A stretch of 15,333 nt of DNA from Ignavibacteria bacterium (GCA_027492415.1 JAPUEV010000211.1:1-15333), one strand, 5' to 3'; shown: positions 1-7,855, counted from the first letter of the stretch. The notes: a model not told the origin generated them from the sequence alone. Numbers and translations are program-made.

Positions 1-160
1 AACCCGCCGGTGCAGAACAGATTATCTTTGCAATTCCACTTTCAGCTTTTCCAATTCTTGCATTTCTTTCTGCTAATAGTTTTCCGCCGCCCTTTGTACC
101 CAGGAAATAAAATGCAGCTATTATGCCAACAATACTTGCAATGATAATTATTTCAAGCAT
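1..160 (-). CDS. Small membrane-anchored protein, N-terminal part only (runs off left edge); paralogue of the next gene upstream
   Basis: Reading leftward from an ATG at 160-158, the frame stays open to the window edge and gives 53 residues. It begins MLEIIIIASIVG, a single hydrophobic segment (about residues 3-20), then a charged stretch with the motif KLLAER-N-ARI-G-KAE. The same layout and the same KLLAER-x-ARI-x-KAE motif occur in the protein encoded at 195-602. By hand alignment about half of the first 52 residues are identical with one gap, so the two are tandem duplicates. The gap to the upstream gene is 34 nt, and no terminator is visible in it, so co-transcription with the AAA+ gene is likely. 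No Shine-Dalgarno sequence is seen. Function unknown. The C-terminal domain lies outside the window. Confidence 0.75.
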   Translation of the reverse strand, partial: MLEIIIIASIVGIIAAFYFLGTKGGGKLLAERNARIGKAESGIAKIICSAPAG

Positions 161-194
161 AATATTATTATTTACAATATTTAGAAAAGAAGCT

Positions 195-602
195 TCATTT
201 CTTTTTATTTTTATGCATCATCTGGAAGTTCCAGCTATATGCTAAACCCTGGTCCATTGGGTAAATTGCCTGGTCATCTTCAGCATCTATCTTTACATGT
301 ACTTCCATACCATCCTGTACTTTTGGTGCCCCCATTGGATAAACTTCCCAAACAGATTTTGCCCTGTAAGGCTCTTTGTAGGAATTTGATACCTCCAAAG
401 TAAACTCATAACCCTGGTAATGACCGCCTGTTCCTGTTCCTCTAATACCTACCTGATGTGATCCTATAATTTTTGCTTTTGCCTTTTCAGCTTTGTTGAT
501 CCTGGCATCTCTTTCGGCAAGTAATTTAGCACCGCTTTTTGATGCATACATAAAGAAACCGATCACTAATGCAGCAACTGCAATTGGGATAATAATTTCC
601 AT
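195..602 (-). CDS. Small membrane-anchored protein with a cytoplasmic-type beta-rich domain, unknown function
   Basis: 135 residues from an ATG at 602. Residues 2-19 form one hydrophobic segment, followed by a charged helix-like stretch with KLLAERDARI (about 27-36). The soluble part (about 44-125) alternates short beta-like segments with glycines and ends in a DGMEVHVKIDAEDD segment followed by a Lys-rich tail. That layout (one N-terminal anchor, then a small beta domain with a V-x-V-x-hydrophobic-D-x-x-D pattern) resembles several uncharacterised bacterial envelope proteins of DUF3592-like appearance, but I cannot assign a family. It lies 21 nt after the AAA+ gene stop and 34 nt before its own paralogue, so the three probably form one operon. 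A role as membrane partner or adaptor of the AAA+ protein is inference from position only. Confidence 0.8.
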   Translation of the reverse strand: MEIIIPIAVAALVIGFFMYASKSGAKLLAERDARINKAEKAKAKIIGSHQVGIRGTGTGGHYQGYEFTLEVSNSYKEPYRAKSVWEVYPMGAPKVQDGMEVHVKIDAEDDQAIYPMDQGLAYSWNFQMMHKNKKK

Positions 603-623
603 TAAAGTAAATTAGTTTTATTT

Positions 624-3221
624 TTAAAATCCAAGTCTTTTTTCTTCTTTAATTTCTGTTGTCAATTCCTCTACATCATTTAACGTTAAAGTCTTTATCA
701 TTTCCTGTGTTCTCTGTTCCTTAGGGATCTCAGCAAGTCTTAAATTCTGGTTCTTAACCGCTTCACCTAACGATTTTCTTATCTCTCTTGCATTGCCAAA
801 AAATTTATCCCTTGCGCTGTAAAGCGAAGCAATATGTTTTTTGAAATGTTCTTCGGCTTCTTTATCAAATACCAGTTCCTGTGATGTTAAAATAATTTTT
901 GCAATAACCAACAATTCTTCTTCTGAGTAGTCCTTAAAATTGAATTTTCTGTCAAACCTTGATCTTAAACCGGGGTTCATCTTCAGGAAATTTTCCATTT
1001 CACCCGTATATCCCGCGCATATAACCACAAATTCACCGCGGTTATCTTCCATGCGTTTCAAAATGATCTCAATAGCTTCTTTGCCAAAATCATTTTCACT
1101 TGAGCCTATCAATGAATAAGCTTCATCAATAAACAGAACTCCTCCCATTGCCTGGTCAATTTTCTCCGCGGTTTTAATAGCTGTCTGCCCTATATACCCT
1201 GCAACCAGCTCTTCCCTGTCAACCTCTACCAAATGACCGCGTTCAAGCACTCCTAACGCACGGAATATCCTTGCCATTATTCTTGCAACCGTTGTTTTAC
1301 CGGTACCGGGGTTGCCTGTAAAAACTGTATGCAGCGAAAATGATTTTGTTACATCCTTTCCTATTTCCCTGTAATATTTTACAAGCTTTACCATTTCATG
1401 GATATCGTTCTTTATTTCCTGCAGCCCTGTCATTTTGTTCAGTTCAGCCAGTGAATCGCGCATCAGCTCTTCATCAGGGGGAATATCAACGCCTTTATGT
1501 TCCTTCTTTTTGAATATATCCTTAATATCTTCAACAATAACTGTCGAAAGAGCCGTTTCATCAAGTGAATCGGGTTTTATGCTTCCATCCATTACTCTCA
1601 AAGCCATATTCATCTTGCCTTCATCTATAATGGAATTTACATATCTTGCATTACCAAACGTTTTATCTCTATCCCTGTAAGCCTCAACAAGTTTAATATA
1701 TAAATATTCTTCAGCCTCTTTATTCATGTCAATATCTATCTGTTCGGCGTGGTAATTCCCGATTTGAAGAAGCTCACTTGGCGAGTAATCTGGGAAATGG
1801 AAATAATGAGTGAATCTTGACCTAAGTCCGGGATTTGAGCCAAGGAAAAAGTCCATTTCCTCAGGGTAACCGGCTACAATTACGGCAATATCACCGGGAC
1901 CATCTGAGAGCTCCTTCAAAATTATTTCAATTGCCTCTTTGCCATAATCTTTCTCTGTGTCACCTTTCCTTGCAAGTGAGTAAGCTTCATCTATAAACAA
2001 TATCCCGCCCCGGGCTTTTTTAATTGCTTCCTTAACTTTTGGCGCTGTTTGACCTATAAACTCGCCCAAGAGGTCAGCCCTATCTACTTCGTGAACATGT
2101 CCTTTACTTAATATTCCAAGGTTTTTGTATATCTGCCCAAGCATCATTGCAACTTTAGTTTTGCCTGTTCCGGGGTTTCCTGTAAAGACCGAATGCAGGT
2201 TAATTTTCTCTGAATCATCAAACCCTTTTTCTTTCCTCAGCTTAACAAACTTGAGGTAATCAAACATATCATTGATGTTTTCTTTGATAGTGGCAAGCCC
2301 TATCATTTCATTGATCTCCTTCATTATCTCAGCTTCAGTAGGAAGTTTATCCGGAGTTTTATCTGATTTATTCCCTCCTGCAACAGGTTTATTTTCACCT
2401 GGCAAAAAGAACTTACCGGCATCTGGATCAGTTTCCTCATCTTTACCAAATGTAACGTACACTGTTCCAAGCAGCTGTTCAAGAATTACAACATCAATTA
2501 TATACTCACCATCATACCAGCTTCCCGGCTCCCTTCCGCCCCAACCGCGGTTAAACCGGATAGTCTGCATATTATTATTATAAGTATAAAAATCTTTTAT
2601 CTCAGCTACATTATCACCCGCATTATTTCTTATCCTGATAAAGAACTCTCCCTGCCATGTAGCTTTTTCAAACTGCAGGTTATCACCTTCAATTTCTATC
2701 CACATATACCGGGTTTTTGCAGTACTGAGCGTTTTCAGGTAGTTTCTTTGTCCAAAAGGTGTATCTTCAAAAGCACCTTCATATAATTTTACCGATGTAA
2801 GCCTGAAATATGGATTGCTATCCTGCTTAATCTCACCTTCATTTACTGTATAGAAATAAGCTGTACCAAGCATCATACCGTCAACCCATGCTTCCCACCT
2901 GTAAGCGCCTTTTGTCCAGTAAACGCCTGGATCTGCTTTGCCCCAGCTGTACCTTATATAACTGATATCTTCTTCTTTTTTTACTGTTTGAGATACTGGC
3001 TGATCGCATAAGAGGTAGTTATTGGCATCATATGACTTAAAATTTACTGTCAGCTGCCAGTCTGCCTCATCAAACTTCAGGTTGAATAGTGAGAGCTCCA
3101 CATATATATATTTGATAATGTTTGCGTCAAATACCTGCCTGTATTTTTTCTGTGAACCATATAACCACTCATTGGTTCCGTGAACCTTAAGAGCTTTATA
3201 TTTAAAATTTCCTGACTGCAC
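624..3221 (-). CDS. Tandem CbbX/SpoVK-type AAA+ ATPase with a duplicated N-terminal beta-rich domain
   Basis: 865 residues in four parts. Two N-terminal repeats (about 6-126 and 139-259) share Y-x-x-(V/I)-E-(L/I), NL(K/Q)F, an invariant Trp (55/189), a PG pair (98-99/232-233) and LGT (118-120/251-253). A Pro/Lys-rich linker follows (about 260-295). AAA+ domain 1 has Walker A GNPGTGKT 348-355, a pore-loop aromatic F388 in EFIGQTA, Walker B ILFIDEAYSL with D411/E412, an NPGLRSRF arginine-finger segment 463-470 and FGNAR sensor 2 at 522-526. AAA+ domain 2 has Walker A 636-643, pore-loop Y676, D699/E700, NPGLRSRF 749-756 and FGNAR 808-812. All key residues are intact in both, so both domains should hydrolyse ATP. 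CbbX/SpoVK/EccA-type AAA+ proteins remodel or thread proteins; the substrate here is unknown. The start is GTG at 3221 without a clear ribosome site; an in-frame stop at 3243-3245 limits any upstream extension. A weak promoter-like TACATTTA lies on the minus strand at 3259-3252. Confidence 0.9.
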   Translation of the reverse strand: MQSGNFKYKALKVHGTNEWLYGSQKKYRQVFDANIIKYIYVELSLFNLKFDEADWQLTVNFKSYDANNYLLCDQPVSQTVKKEEDISYIRYSWGKADPGVYWTKGAYRWEAWVDGMMLGTAYFYTVNEGEIKQDSNPYFRLTSVKLYEGAFEDTPFGQRNYLKTLSTAKTRYMWIEIEGDNLQFEKATWQGEFFIRIRNNAGDNVAEIKDFYTYNNNMQTIRFNRGWGGREPGSWYDGEYIIDVVILEQLLGTVYVTFGKDEETDPDAGKFFLPGENKPVAGGNKSDKTPDKLPTEAEIMKEINEMIGLATIKENINDMFDYLKFVKLRKEKGFDDSEKINLHSVFTGNPGTGKTKVAMMLGQIYKNLGILSKGHVHEVDRADLLGEFIGQTAPKVKEAIKKARGGILFIDEAYSLARKGDTEKDYGKEAIEIILKELSDGPGDIAVIVAGYPEEMDFFLGSNPGLRSRFTHYFHFPDYSPSELLQIGNYHAEQIDIDMNKEAEEYLYIKLVEAYRDRDKTFGNARYVNSIIDEGKMNMALRVMDGSIKPDSLDETALSTVIVEDIKDIFKKKEHKGVDIPPDEELMRDSLAELNKMTGLQEIKNDIHEMVKLVKYYREIGKDVTKSFSLHTVFTGNPGTGKTTVARIMARIFRALGVLERGHLVEVDREELVAGYIGQTAIKTAEKIDQAMGGVLFIDEAYSLIGSSENDFGKEAIEIILKRMEDNRGEFVVICAGYTGEMENFLKMNPGLRSRFDRKFNFKDYSEEELLVIAKIILTSQELVFDKEAEEHFKKHIASLYSARDKFFGNAREIRKSLGEAVKNQNLRLAEIPKEQRTQEMIKTLTLNDVEELTTEIKEEKRLGF

Positions 3222-3308
3222 TGTATTATTCTGTACCAGATTCTACAATCATAAATGTATGTTATTTTAATTTCAATGTAATTAATTCTTAAATAGAATA
3301 AAATAAAA

Positions 3309-3326
3309 AGGCGCATAAATGCGCCT
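3309..3326 (-). terminator. Intrinsic terminator after the M61 peptidase gene
   Basis: A perfect 8-bp inverted repeat (AGGCGCAT / ATGCGCCT) with a 2-nt centre lies 25 nt beyond the peptidase stop codon. On the minus strand the stem is followed directly by TTTTATTTTATT. GC-rich stem plus U-rich tail in the direction of the upstream gene is the usual form of a Rho-independent terminator. It should insulate the AAA+ operon from the peptidase gene. Confidence 0.88.
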
Positions 3327-3351
3327 GAATATCATTAAAGCCAAATAAAAA

Positions 3352-5220
3352 TTAATTTCCTTCAAGCCATGCTTTTCTGATAATTAACTGCTTATCTGTT
3401 GGCTTATCTTTTTTCCTTATATAATATTTTTCCGTTTTATCTATTAGAGATGTTTTTGCTTTCAGTGTTTTCTGTACTTTTTTCCCGTCTTTTAAAGTTC
3501 TTTCAATTTTAAGTGTGACCTCATCACCTTCCTTTACATTCCTCTCAAAATCGGAATTAATCATGATCAGATTCATTATATTTATCTGTTTACCATTTAC
3601 ACTTAGAATTATATCCCCGGCTTTAAGCTTCAGTTTCTTTCCAAATTCGCCGGTTTTAGTTACCATAATTTCACCGGTGGCTGAGCTTGATACATCAGAA
3701 CCTAACATATCAGGTACTTTTAGAGTTACCTCATCATAATAATCAAACCCGGCAAACTCTAAGAACTTACCATATGGAATTGTTTCATTCCCTTCAATAT
3801 ATTTTTTTATAAATTCATTTATTTCAGGATAGGTTAATTCTGTTATAACACCAAAAAGCTCATCATCATTAAATGATTTCTCTATTCCAAACTTTTTACC
3901 AAGATCAGATTTTAAGTTTTGCAGCCCGTATTTTCCGTTTGAAAGCTCAAGGAGGTAAAGATCAAGGCACATGTTTATTAGAGCGCCTTTCATATAAACA
4001 TTCCCGTATTGAGGTTTATATTTACCCAATGCTCCTTTGCTCAGCTCAGTAAAAGACAGGTTATCATTATAAATAAGCTTAGAAACAAAAATTTTGAATT
4101 TCATCCTGTCTAAAAATTCATCCTGTGATGTAAGTTTATATTTAACCTGTGAATGCTGGGCATAATACTCTGTTGATCCTTCATAAAGCCAGAGATGCTC
4201 GCTCATTACAGGATTATCAAAGTCAAACTCACCGATTTCATGGGAATGTATGCTAAGCGGTGTTACGAGGTGAAAGAATTCATGGGCAACAACATCTTTA
4301 AAAGGTTTTTCGAACTGCTCATTGGTTGATTCCACGTTTACAAAAGTAGTAGAAGTAAAATGCTCCAATGCCCCTGTAGCTTTTGAAAGTGTCATTCCTT
4401 CGCTAAGATAAACCAGGATTGTATATTTATCCGTGGGTAAAGATCCTCCCAGGTATTTTACCTGTGCTTCAAATAATTCCCTGGTCTTATCTTTTAAATA
4501 GGAAGAAGTAACTTTGCCATTTGGAGAAAAAACCGATATCATGATCTTTGAATTATTAACCATTATTGATGAAGTATCCGGCAAACAGTACATCATCGGG
4601 TTATCATGAAGCTGGAAGAAATTTTTAGCCCTGTAAATATCCGTGTTGTAATCTGATGAAATAACCGGTAACGTTGTGGATCCGTAAAATCCCAGTGGTT
4701 TAGTAACTGTTACCGCATAAGGATAGTCTCTGTAGCCTTCAAAATAACCCGTATAGCAATAATTATTCAGTACAAATACTTTACCTGAATCAATGCACAG
4801 CCCTGTCGGTTCAAATAAGATAGGCGGTTCTTCATTGTGATAAGTATCTTTAACAAGATAACTTATTTTTTTTAACCTGTCTGCGCCTTCTATCAGCCAT
4901 ACACATGTATCTTCCCTGTTAACTTTAAGCTCATTACCCTCTGCATCATAAGCCTTAAGATCGTTAATAAAACGACCATAATTGTTAATTGAATAAGTTC
5001 CGGGCACGATCTTGGGCATTAAATATCTTATTGTTTGTGATTTAATATAAGGAGGCTCTACTTCGATCTTCATTGTATGATCTCCGCCTGCGCTGGTAAG
5101 ATCAACATATACAGAAGTTTTAATTTCTGTTTCCTGGTTATTTTGAGATTTAAGAGGAAAGAAAGAAAATAACTGTAAAATTAAAGCAGCAACAATAAGC
5201 CCAATATTTGCCTTTTTCAT
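3352..5220 (-). CDS. Secreted M61-family (glycyl aminopeptidase-like) metallopeptidase with C-terminal PDZ domain
   Basis: 622 residues from an ATG. Residues 1-25 are a Sec-type signal peptide (KK, hydrophobic core, then LKSQ), so the enzyme is probably periplasmic or outer-membrane facing. Residues about 35-240 form the N-terminal beta domain of M61 proteins. The catalytic domain shows G283-A-L-E-H287, the family's G-x-x-EH substrate-site motif, then the zinc motif H313-E-F-F-H317 with E314 as general base. E347 in LWLYEGSTEYY is the likely third zinc ligand. A PDZ domain (about 515-585) contains LKAGDIILSVNG and probably binds peptide C-termini or tunes the active site. Length and domain order are typical of M61 proteins. 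It appears monocistronic: 88 nt separate it from the pit stop and a terminator follows it. The natural substrate cannot be told from sequence. Confidence 0.92.
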   Translation of the reverse strand: MKKANIGLIVAALILQLFSFFPLKSQNNQETEIKTSVYVDLTSAGGDHTMKIEVEPPYIKSQTIRYLMPKIVPGTYSINNYGRFINDLKAYDAEGNELKVNREDTCVWLIEGADRLKKISYLVKDTYHNEEPPILFEPTGLCIDSGKVFVLNNYCYTGYFEGYRDYPYAVTVTKPLGFYGSTTLPVISSDYNTDIYRAKNFFQLHDNPMMYCLPDTSSIMVNNSKIMISVFSPNGKVTSSYLKDKTRELFEAQVKYLGGSLPTDKYTILVYLSEGMTLSKATGALEHFTSTTFVNVESTNEQFEKPFKDVVAHEFFHLVTPLSIHSHEIGEFDFDNPVMSEHLWLYEGSTEYYAQHSQVKYKLTSQDEFLDRMKFKIFVSKLIYNDNLSFTELSKGALGKYKPQYGNVYMKGALINMCLDLYLLELSNGKYGLQNLKSDLGKKFGIEKSFNDDELFGVITELTYPEINEFIKKYIEGNETIPYGKFLEFAGFDYYDEVTLKVPDMLGSDVSSSATGEIMVTKTGEFGKKLKLKAGDIILSVNGKQINIMNLIMINSDFERNVKEGDEVTLKIERTLKDGKKVQKTLKAKTSLIDKTEKYYIRKKDKPTDKQLIIRKAWLEGN

Positions 5221-5308
5221 AATATTAATTTGGAATAGATTTATTAAGAGTGTAAATATCAGAATTTAACTCAATATCTTCAAGATACCATTAATTCTCA
5301 AACCTACA

Positions 5309-6295
5309 TCAGACAAATAGGCTTACTGCATAGTAACACAAAGCTCCGACTAGACCTGAAAGAGGTATTGTAAGGAACCAAGCCCAAACAATTTTACCGG
5401 CTACACCCCATTTTACAGCTGAGAGTCTTTTAATACTTCCAACTCCTAATATTGAGCCTGTGATCGTTTGTGTTGTACTTACAGGAATACCGAACATTGC
5501 AGTCAGCAATAATGTTGTTGCACCGGCAAATTCTGCACAGAAGCCGCCTATCGGTTTCAGTTTTGTAATCTTCATACCCATAGTTTTTACTATTCGCCAG
5601 CCACCAAACATAGTTCCTAAACCTATCGCCAAATGACATGCAAATATGACCCAAATTGGTACGTGAAATTGATCCTGATACTTTGTTGCAACAAGAACGG
5701 ATACAATTATACCCATAGTTTTTTGCGCATCATTAGAACCATGGCCAAAGCTGTAAAACCCTGCAGATACCAATTGAAGCTTTCTGAAAACATTATCTAC
5801 CTGCCGCGGTTTTTTATTTCTCACGACCCATGATGTTACGAGCATATTTATAAGACCAAGAACAAAACCAATTATTGGAGCAAGAAAAATAAATAATATG
5901 ACTTTTTCATAACCTGCCCAAATTATCACTCCCCAGCCCAATTTTGCAATTGCTGCCCCGCCATAACCGCCCACCAATGCATGCGATGAACTGACAGGTA
6001 TTCCATAATACCATGTAAAAATATTCCACACAATTGCTCCCAGTAACCCAGCCAATATTACGTAAATATCAACATCATCCAGCTTAACCAGACCGCTGCC
6101 AACAGTTTTTGCAACAGCTTCGCCAAATGCAAAAGCGGCAGCAAAATTAAAAAAAGCTGCAAAAAGTACAGCCTTCTGCGGTGATAAAACTCCTGTAGAT
6201 ACTATTGTTGCAATTGAATTTGCAGAGTCATGGAAGCCGTTTAAAAAATCAAAAACCAACGCAATAATAATAACAACAAGTACCAGTTCAAACAT
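5309..6295 (-). CDS. pit: Pit-family low-affinity inorganic phosphate transporter
   Basis: 328 residues, hydrophobic, about ten membrane segments, in the inverted-repeat layout of the PiT/PHO4 (SLC20-like) family. The first half carries G20-F-H-D-S-A-N26 and GIPVSSSH (98-105). The second half carries G184-H-G-S-N-D-A190 followed by QKTMG, and GIPVSTTQ (269-276). These paired signatures are the family's substrate and ion sites, so the protein should import phosphate (as metal-phosphate with H+ or with Na+) across the inner membrane. Shorter than E. coli PitA (about 500 residues) and lacking its large central loop, like the compact Pit proteins usually encoded with DUF47 partners. The ATG lies 3 nt after the DUF47 stop, so the two are translationally close and surely co-transcribed. 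No clear terminator is visible after it. Confidence 0.95.
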   Translation of the reverse strand: MFELVLVVIIIALVFDFLNGFHDSANSIATIVSTGVLSPQKAVLFAAFFNFAAAFAFGEAVAKTVGSGLVKLDDVDIYVILAGLLGAIVWNIFTWYYGIPVSSSHALVGGYGGAAIAKLGWGVIIWAGYEKVILFIFLAPIIGFVLGLINMLVTSWVVRNKKPRQVDNVFRKLQLVSAGFYSFGHGSNDAQKTMGIIVSVLVATKYQDQFHVPIWVIFACHLAIGLGTMFGGWRIVKTMGMKITKLKPIGGFCAEFAGATTLLLTAMFGIPVSTTQTITGSILGVGSIKRLSAVKWGVAGKIVWAWFLTIPLSGLVGALCYYAVSLFV

Positions 6296-6298
6296 ATC

Positions 6299-6916
6299 TT
6301 ACATATTCTTAATTAAGATTCCTTCTACTACAGTTGCTGCATTTTGGCACTTATCAACTGCGCGCTCAACAATTTCAAGTATCTCCTTCTTTTTTATAAG
6401 CTCAACAATATCCTTTTCGTCTTCAAACAGGTTTAATAATGCATCTTTAAATACAATATCACCTTCGGTTTCAAGTGTTTTAACCTGCATAATTTTATCA
6501 GTTGTCTGTTTTGGGTTCTGCAGATTCTTGATTACATCATTAAGGGTTACGGTCTGTATCAGCAGAATATCAGTCAGCTGAGAGCCGAACTGAAGCTGTG
6601 TTTTAAGCTTATACATGTTCATCCTGGATGCTATGGTATCTATCGTATCCACAATATCATCCAGTGAATTCACCAGCGCGAAAATATCTTCTCTATCTAT
6701 AGGAGTAATAAAAGTATCATTAAGATCATTTATTACCTGGTGTGTCAGGTCATCACACCTGTTTTCTATAAAATGTATTTTACTGGAATACTCAGCAAAA
6801 TTCTCATTCTTATCCATCATTTCATCAAGCATCCTTGCTGATTCCAGTACAGCTTCCGTAAGCTCAATTAAAAGATCAAAGAACTTATTTTGTTTAGGCA
6901 GAAATCTTTTGAACAT
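6299..6916 (-). CDS. DUF47 / PhoU-like Pit accessory protein
   Basis: 205 residues, all-helical, soluble. It has the DUF47 features E51-N-R-C-D-D56 and TFITPIDREDIFALVNSLDDIVD (about 68-90), an arrangement of acidic residues that in PhoU-like folds binds metal clusters, and a second helical bundle with E-I-V-E-R-A-V-D-K near the C-terminus. Family members encoded beside pit genes are thought to regulate or gate the Pit transporter, much as PhoU acts on PstSCAB. It is the first gene of the DUF47-pit pair. A candidate PhoB-box repeat lies 64-91 nt upstream, a Bacteroidota-like TATATTTG element lies at 6940-6933 (minus strand), and a lone TGTTAA half-site (6920-6925) sits between that element and the start codon. 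With phoU this makes two PhoU-superfamily genes in one island. Confidence 0.92.
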   Translation of the reverse strand: MFKRFLPKQNKFFDLLIELTEAVLESARMLDEMMDKNENFAEYSSKIHFIENRCDDLTHQVINDLNDTFITPIDREDIFALVNSLDDIVDTIDTIASRMNMYKLKTQLQFGSQLTDILLIQTVTLNDVIKNLQNPKQTTDKIMQVKTLETEGDIVFKDALLNLFEDEKDIVELIKKKEILEIVERAVDKCQNAATVVEGILIKNM

Positions 6917-6932
6917 AAATGTTAAGATTTAT

Positions 6933-6940
6933 CAAATATA
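6933..6940 (-). promoter_or_regulatory. Candidate promoter -7 element for DUF47-pit
   Basis: The minus strand reads TATATTTG here, matching the Bacteroidota TAnnTTTG element. It lies 17-24 nt upstream of the DUF47 ATG, which would give a very short leader. A matching -33 TTG at the normal distance is not convincing, so this is a weak call. Confidence 0.35.
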
Positions 6941-6979
6941 GTTAAAAAACACTGAAAACAGTTAATTTTTCAGCTTTTT

Positions 6980-7007
6980 TATTAAATTTTTGTTAGTGTA
7001 ATGTTAA
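6980..7007 (-). promoter_or_regulatory. Candidate PhoB box upstream of DUF47-pit
   Basis: On the plus strand three half-sites occur with an exact 11-bp period: TATTAA (6980), TGTTAG (6991) and TGTTAA (7002). In the direction of the gene these read TTAACA-N5-CTAACA-N5-TTAATA. The central pair TGTTAG-N5-TGTTAA is the same as in the regions ahead of pstS and phoB. The box is farther from the likely promoter element than a classical activator site; another half-site (6920-6925) lies between that element and the ATG. Binding by PhoB is inference. Confidence 0.65.
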
Positions 7008-7102
7008 AATTATATAAAGTGTTCAAAAAACATAACCAAAAAAAAAGGAGTACTATTTATAGATTTTTTTATAGAGTAATATTTAGCTTTTGTGCATAAA
7101 AA

Positions 7103-7123
7103 AAGAGGGATAGGATCCCTCTT
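7103..7123 (-). terminator. Intrinsic terminator of the pst-phoU operon
   Basis: A perfect 9-bp inverted repeat, AAGAGGGAT / ATCCCTCTT with a 3-nt loop, starts 26 nt after the phoU stop. On the minus strand it is followed by a T run (7104-7098). Strong, in the correct direction, and it separates the pst operon from the DUF47-pit unit, which therefore needs its own promoter. Confidence 0.92.
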
Positions 7124-7149
7124 AAAAAAATAAATTCTATTTATCGGAG

Positions 7150-7839
7150 TTAACTTTTCTCAGTATTATCTTCAGGATTAAAATCCTCTGACTGGTGTCT
7201 TATGATCTCACCGCTGCAAAGATAAACAACATCTTCTGCAATATTTGTTGCTGAATCCGCAATTCGTTCCAGATTTTTTGAAATAGATCTCACACTGAAA
7301 TACTCTTTTGTCCTTTCAGGATCCTTTTCAATTGCGTTAATAGTTCTTTTTAATGTCGTCTTGGTAAGCTTATCCACTTCATCATCAGCAGCAAGCACTT
7401 CCCTTGCCAGTGCAACATCGGTATTTACCAGCGCATCCAGGCTTTTTTTAACCATACTCTGAACCTTATCGCTTACATCGTTGAATTCAATTATCAGGTC
7501 AATTTTTTCTTTCTTGGAAAGATACCTAGCTCTTTTGGCAATATTTGCAGCAAGGTCTCCCATTCTTTCAAGATCATTGTTCATTTTAAGAACTGCGACA
7601 ACAAATCTTAATTCTTTGGCCACAGGCTGGTATAAAGCAAGTATTTTAAGGCACTCTTCTTCAATAAGTATTTCCAGTGAATCAACTTCCCTATCCCTGG
7701 AAATTACTTCATCTGCAAGTGCTGTATCACGCCTTTCCAGTGAAAGCATTGCTCTCTGGATCTGCTCTTCAACAATTGCTCCAAGGCTTAATATAAGCTT
7801 CTTTAAATTTTCTATTTCTCTCTGCCAGTAATGCAGCAT
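7150..7839 (-). CDS. phoU: PhoU, phosphate signalling and transport regulator
   Basis: 229 residues, all-helical. It has the two symmetric three-helix bundles of PhoU, each with an E-x-x-x-D metal-cluster motif: NDLERMGDLAANIA (E91, D95) and KNLERIADSATNIAED (E191, D195). PhoU links PstSCAB transport state to PhoR, keeping the kinase in its phosphatase mode when Pi is plentiful, and limits Pi uptake; it acts at the cytoplasmic face of the membrane. The final 15 or so residues are acidic and probably disordered. It is the last gene of the operon, 16 nt after pstB, with one of the two clear Shine-Dalgarno sequences seen here (AGAAGGA, 7853-7847). An intrinsic terminator follows. Length is close to the usual 220-240. 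Confidence 0.95.
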   Translation of the reverse strand: MLHYWQREIENLKKLILSLGAIVEEQIQRAMLSLERRDTALADEVISRDREVDSLEILIEEECLKILALYQPVAKELRFVVAVLKMNNDLERMGDLAANIAKRARYLSKKEKIDLIIEFNDVSDKVQSMVKKSLDALVNTDVALAREVLAADDEVDKLTKTTLKRTINAIEKDPERTKEYFSVRSISKNLERIADSATNIAEDVVYLCSGEIIRHQSEDFNPEDNTEKS

Positions 7840-7846
7840 AAATTGA

Positions 7847-7853
7847 TCCTTCT
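7847..7853 (-). promoter_or_regulatory. Ribosome binding site of phoU
   Basis: The minus strand reads AGAAGGA with a 7-nt spacer to the phoU ATG. It is notable because most genes in this window lack a recognisable Shine-Dalgarno sequence, and it supports the chosen start. Confidence 0.7.
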
Positions 7854-7855
7854 TT

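Noticed and set aside
624..3221. Rubisco activase CbbX
   Set aside because: The AAA+ core matches the CbbX/SpoVK type, but the protein has two AAA+ domains and an N-terminal repeat region, and no Rubisco genes are present. The name would overstate function.
3077..3316. 79-codon minus-strand frame overlapping the AAA+ start
   Set aside because: Out of frame with the AAA+ gene, begins within the upstream terminator, and has no recognisable features.
5275..5287. TATCTT-C-AAGATA palindrome after pit
   Set aside because: A 1-nt centre prevents a normal hairpin and no T run follows, so it is not a terminator. It could be an operator of the peptidase gene, but a single AT-rich copy is weak evidence.
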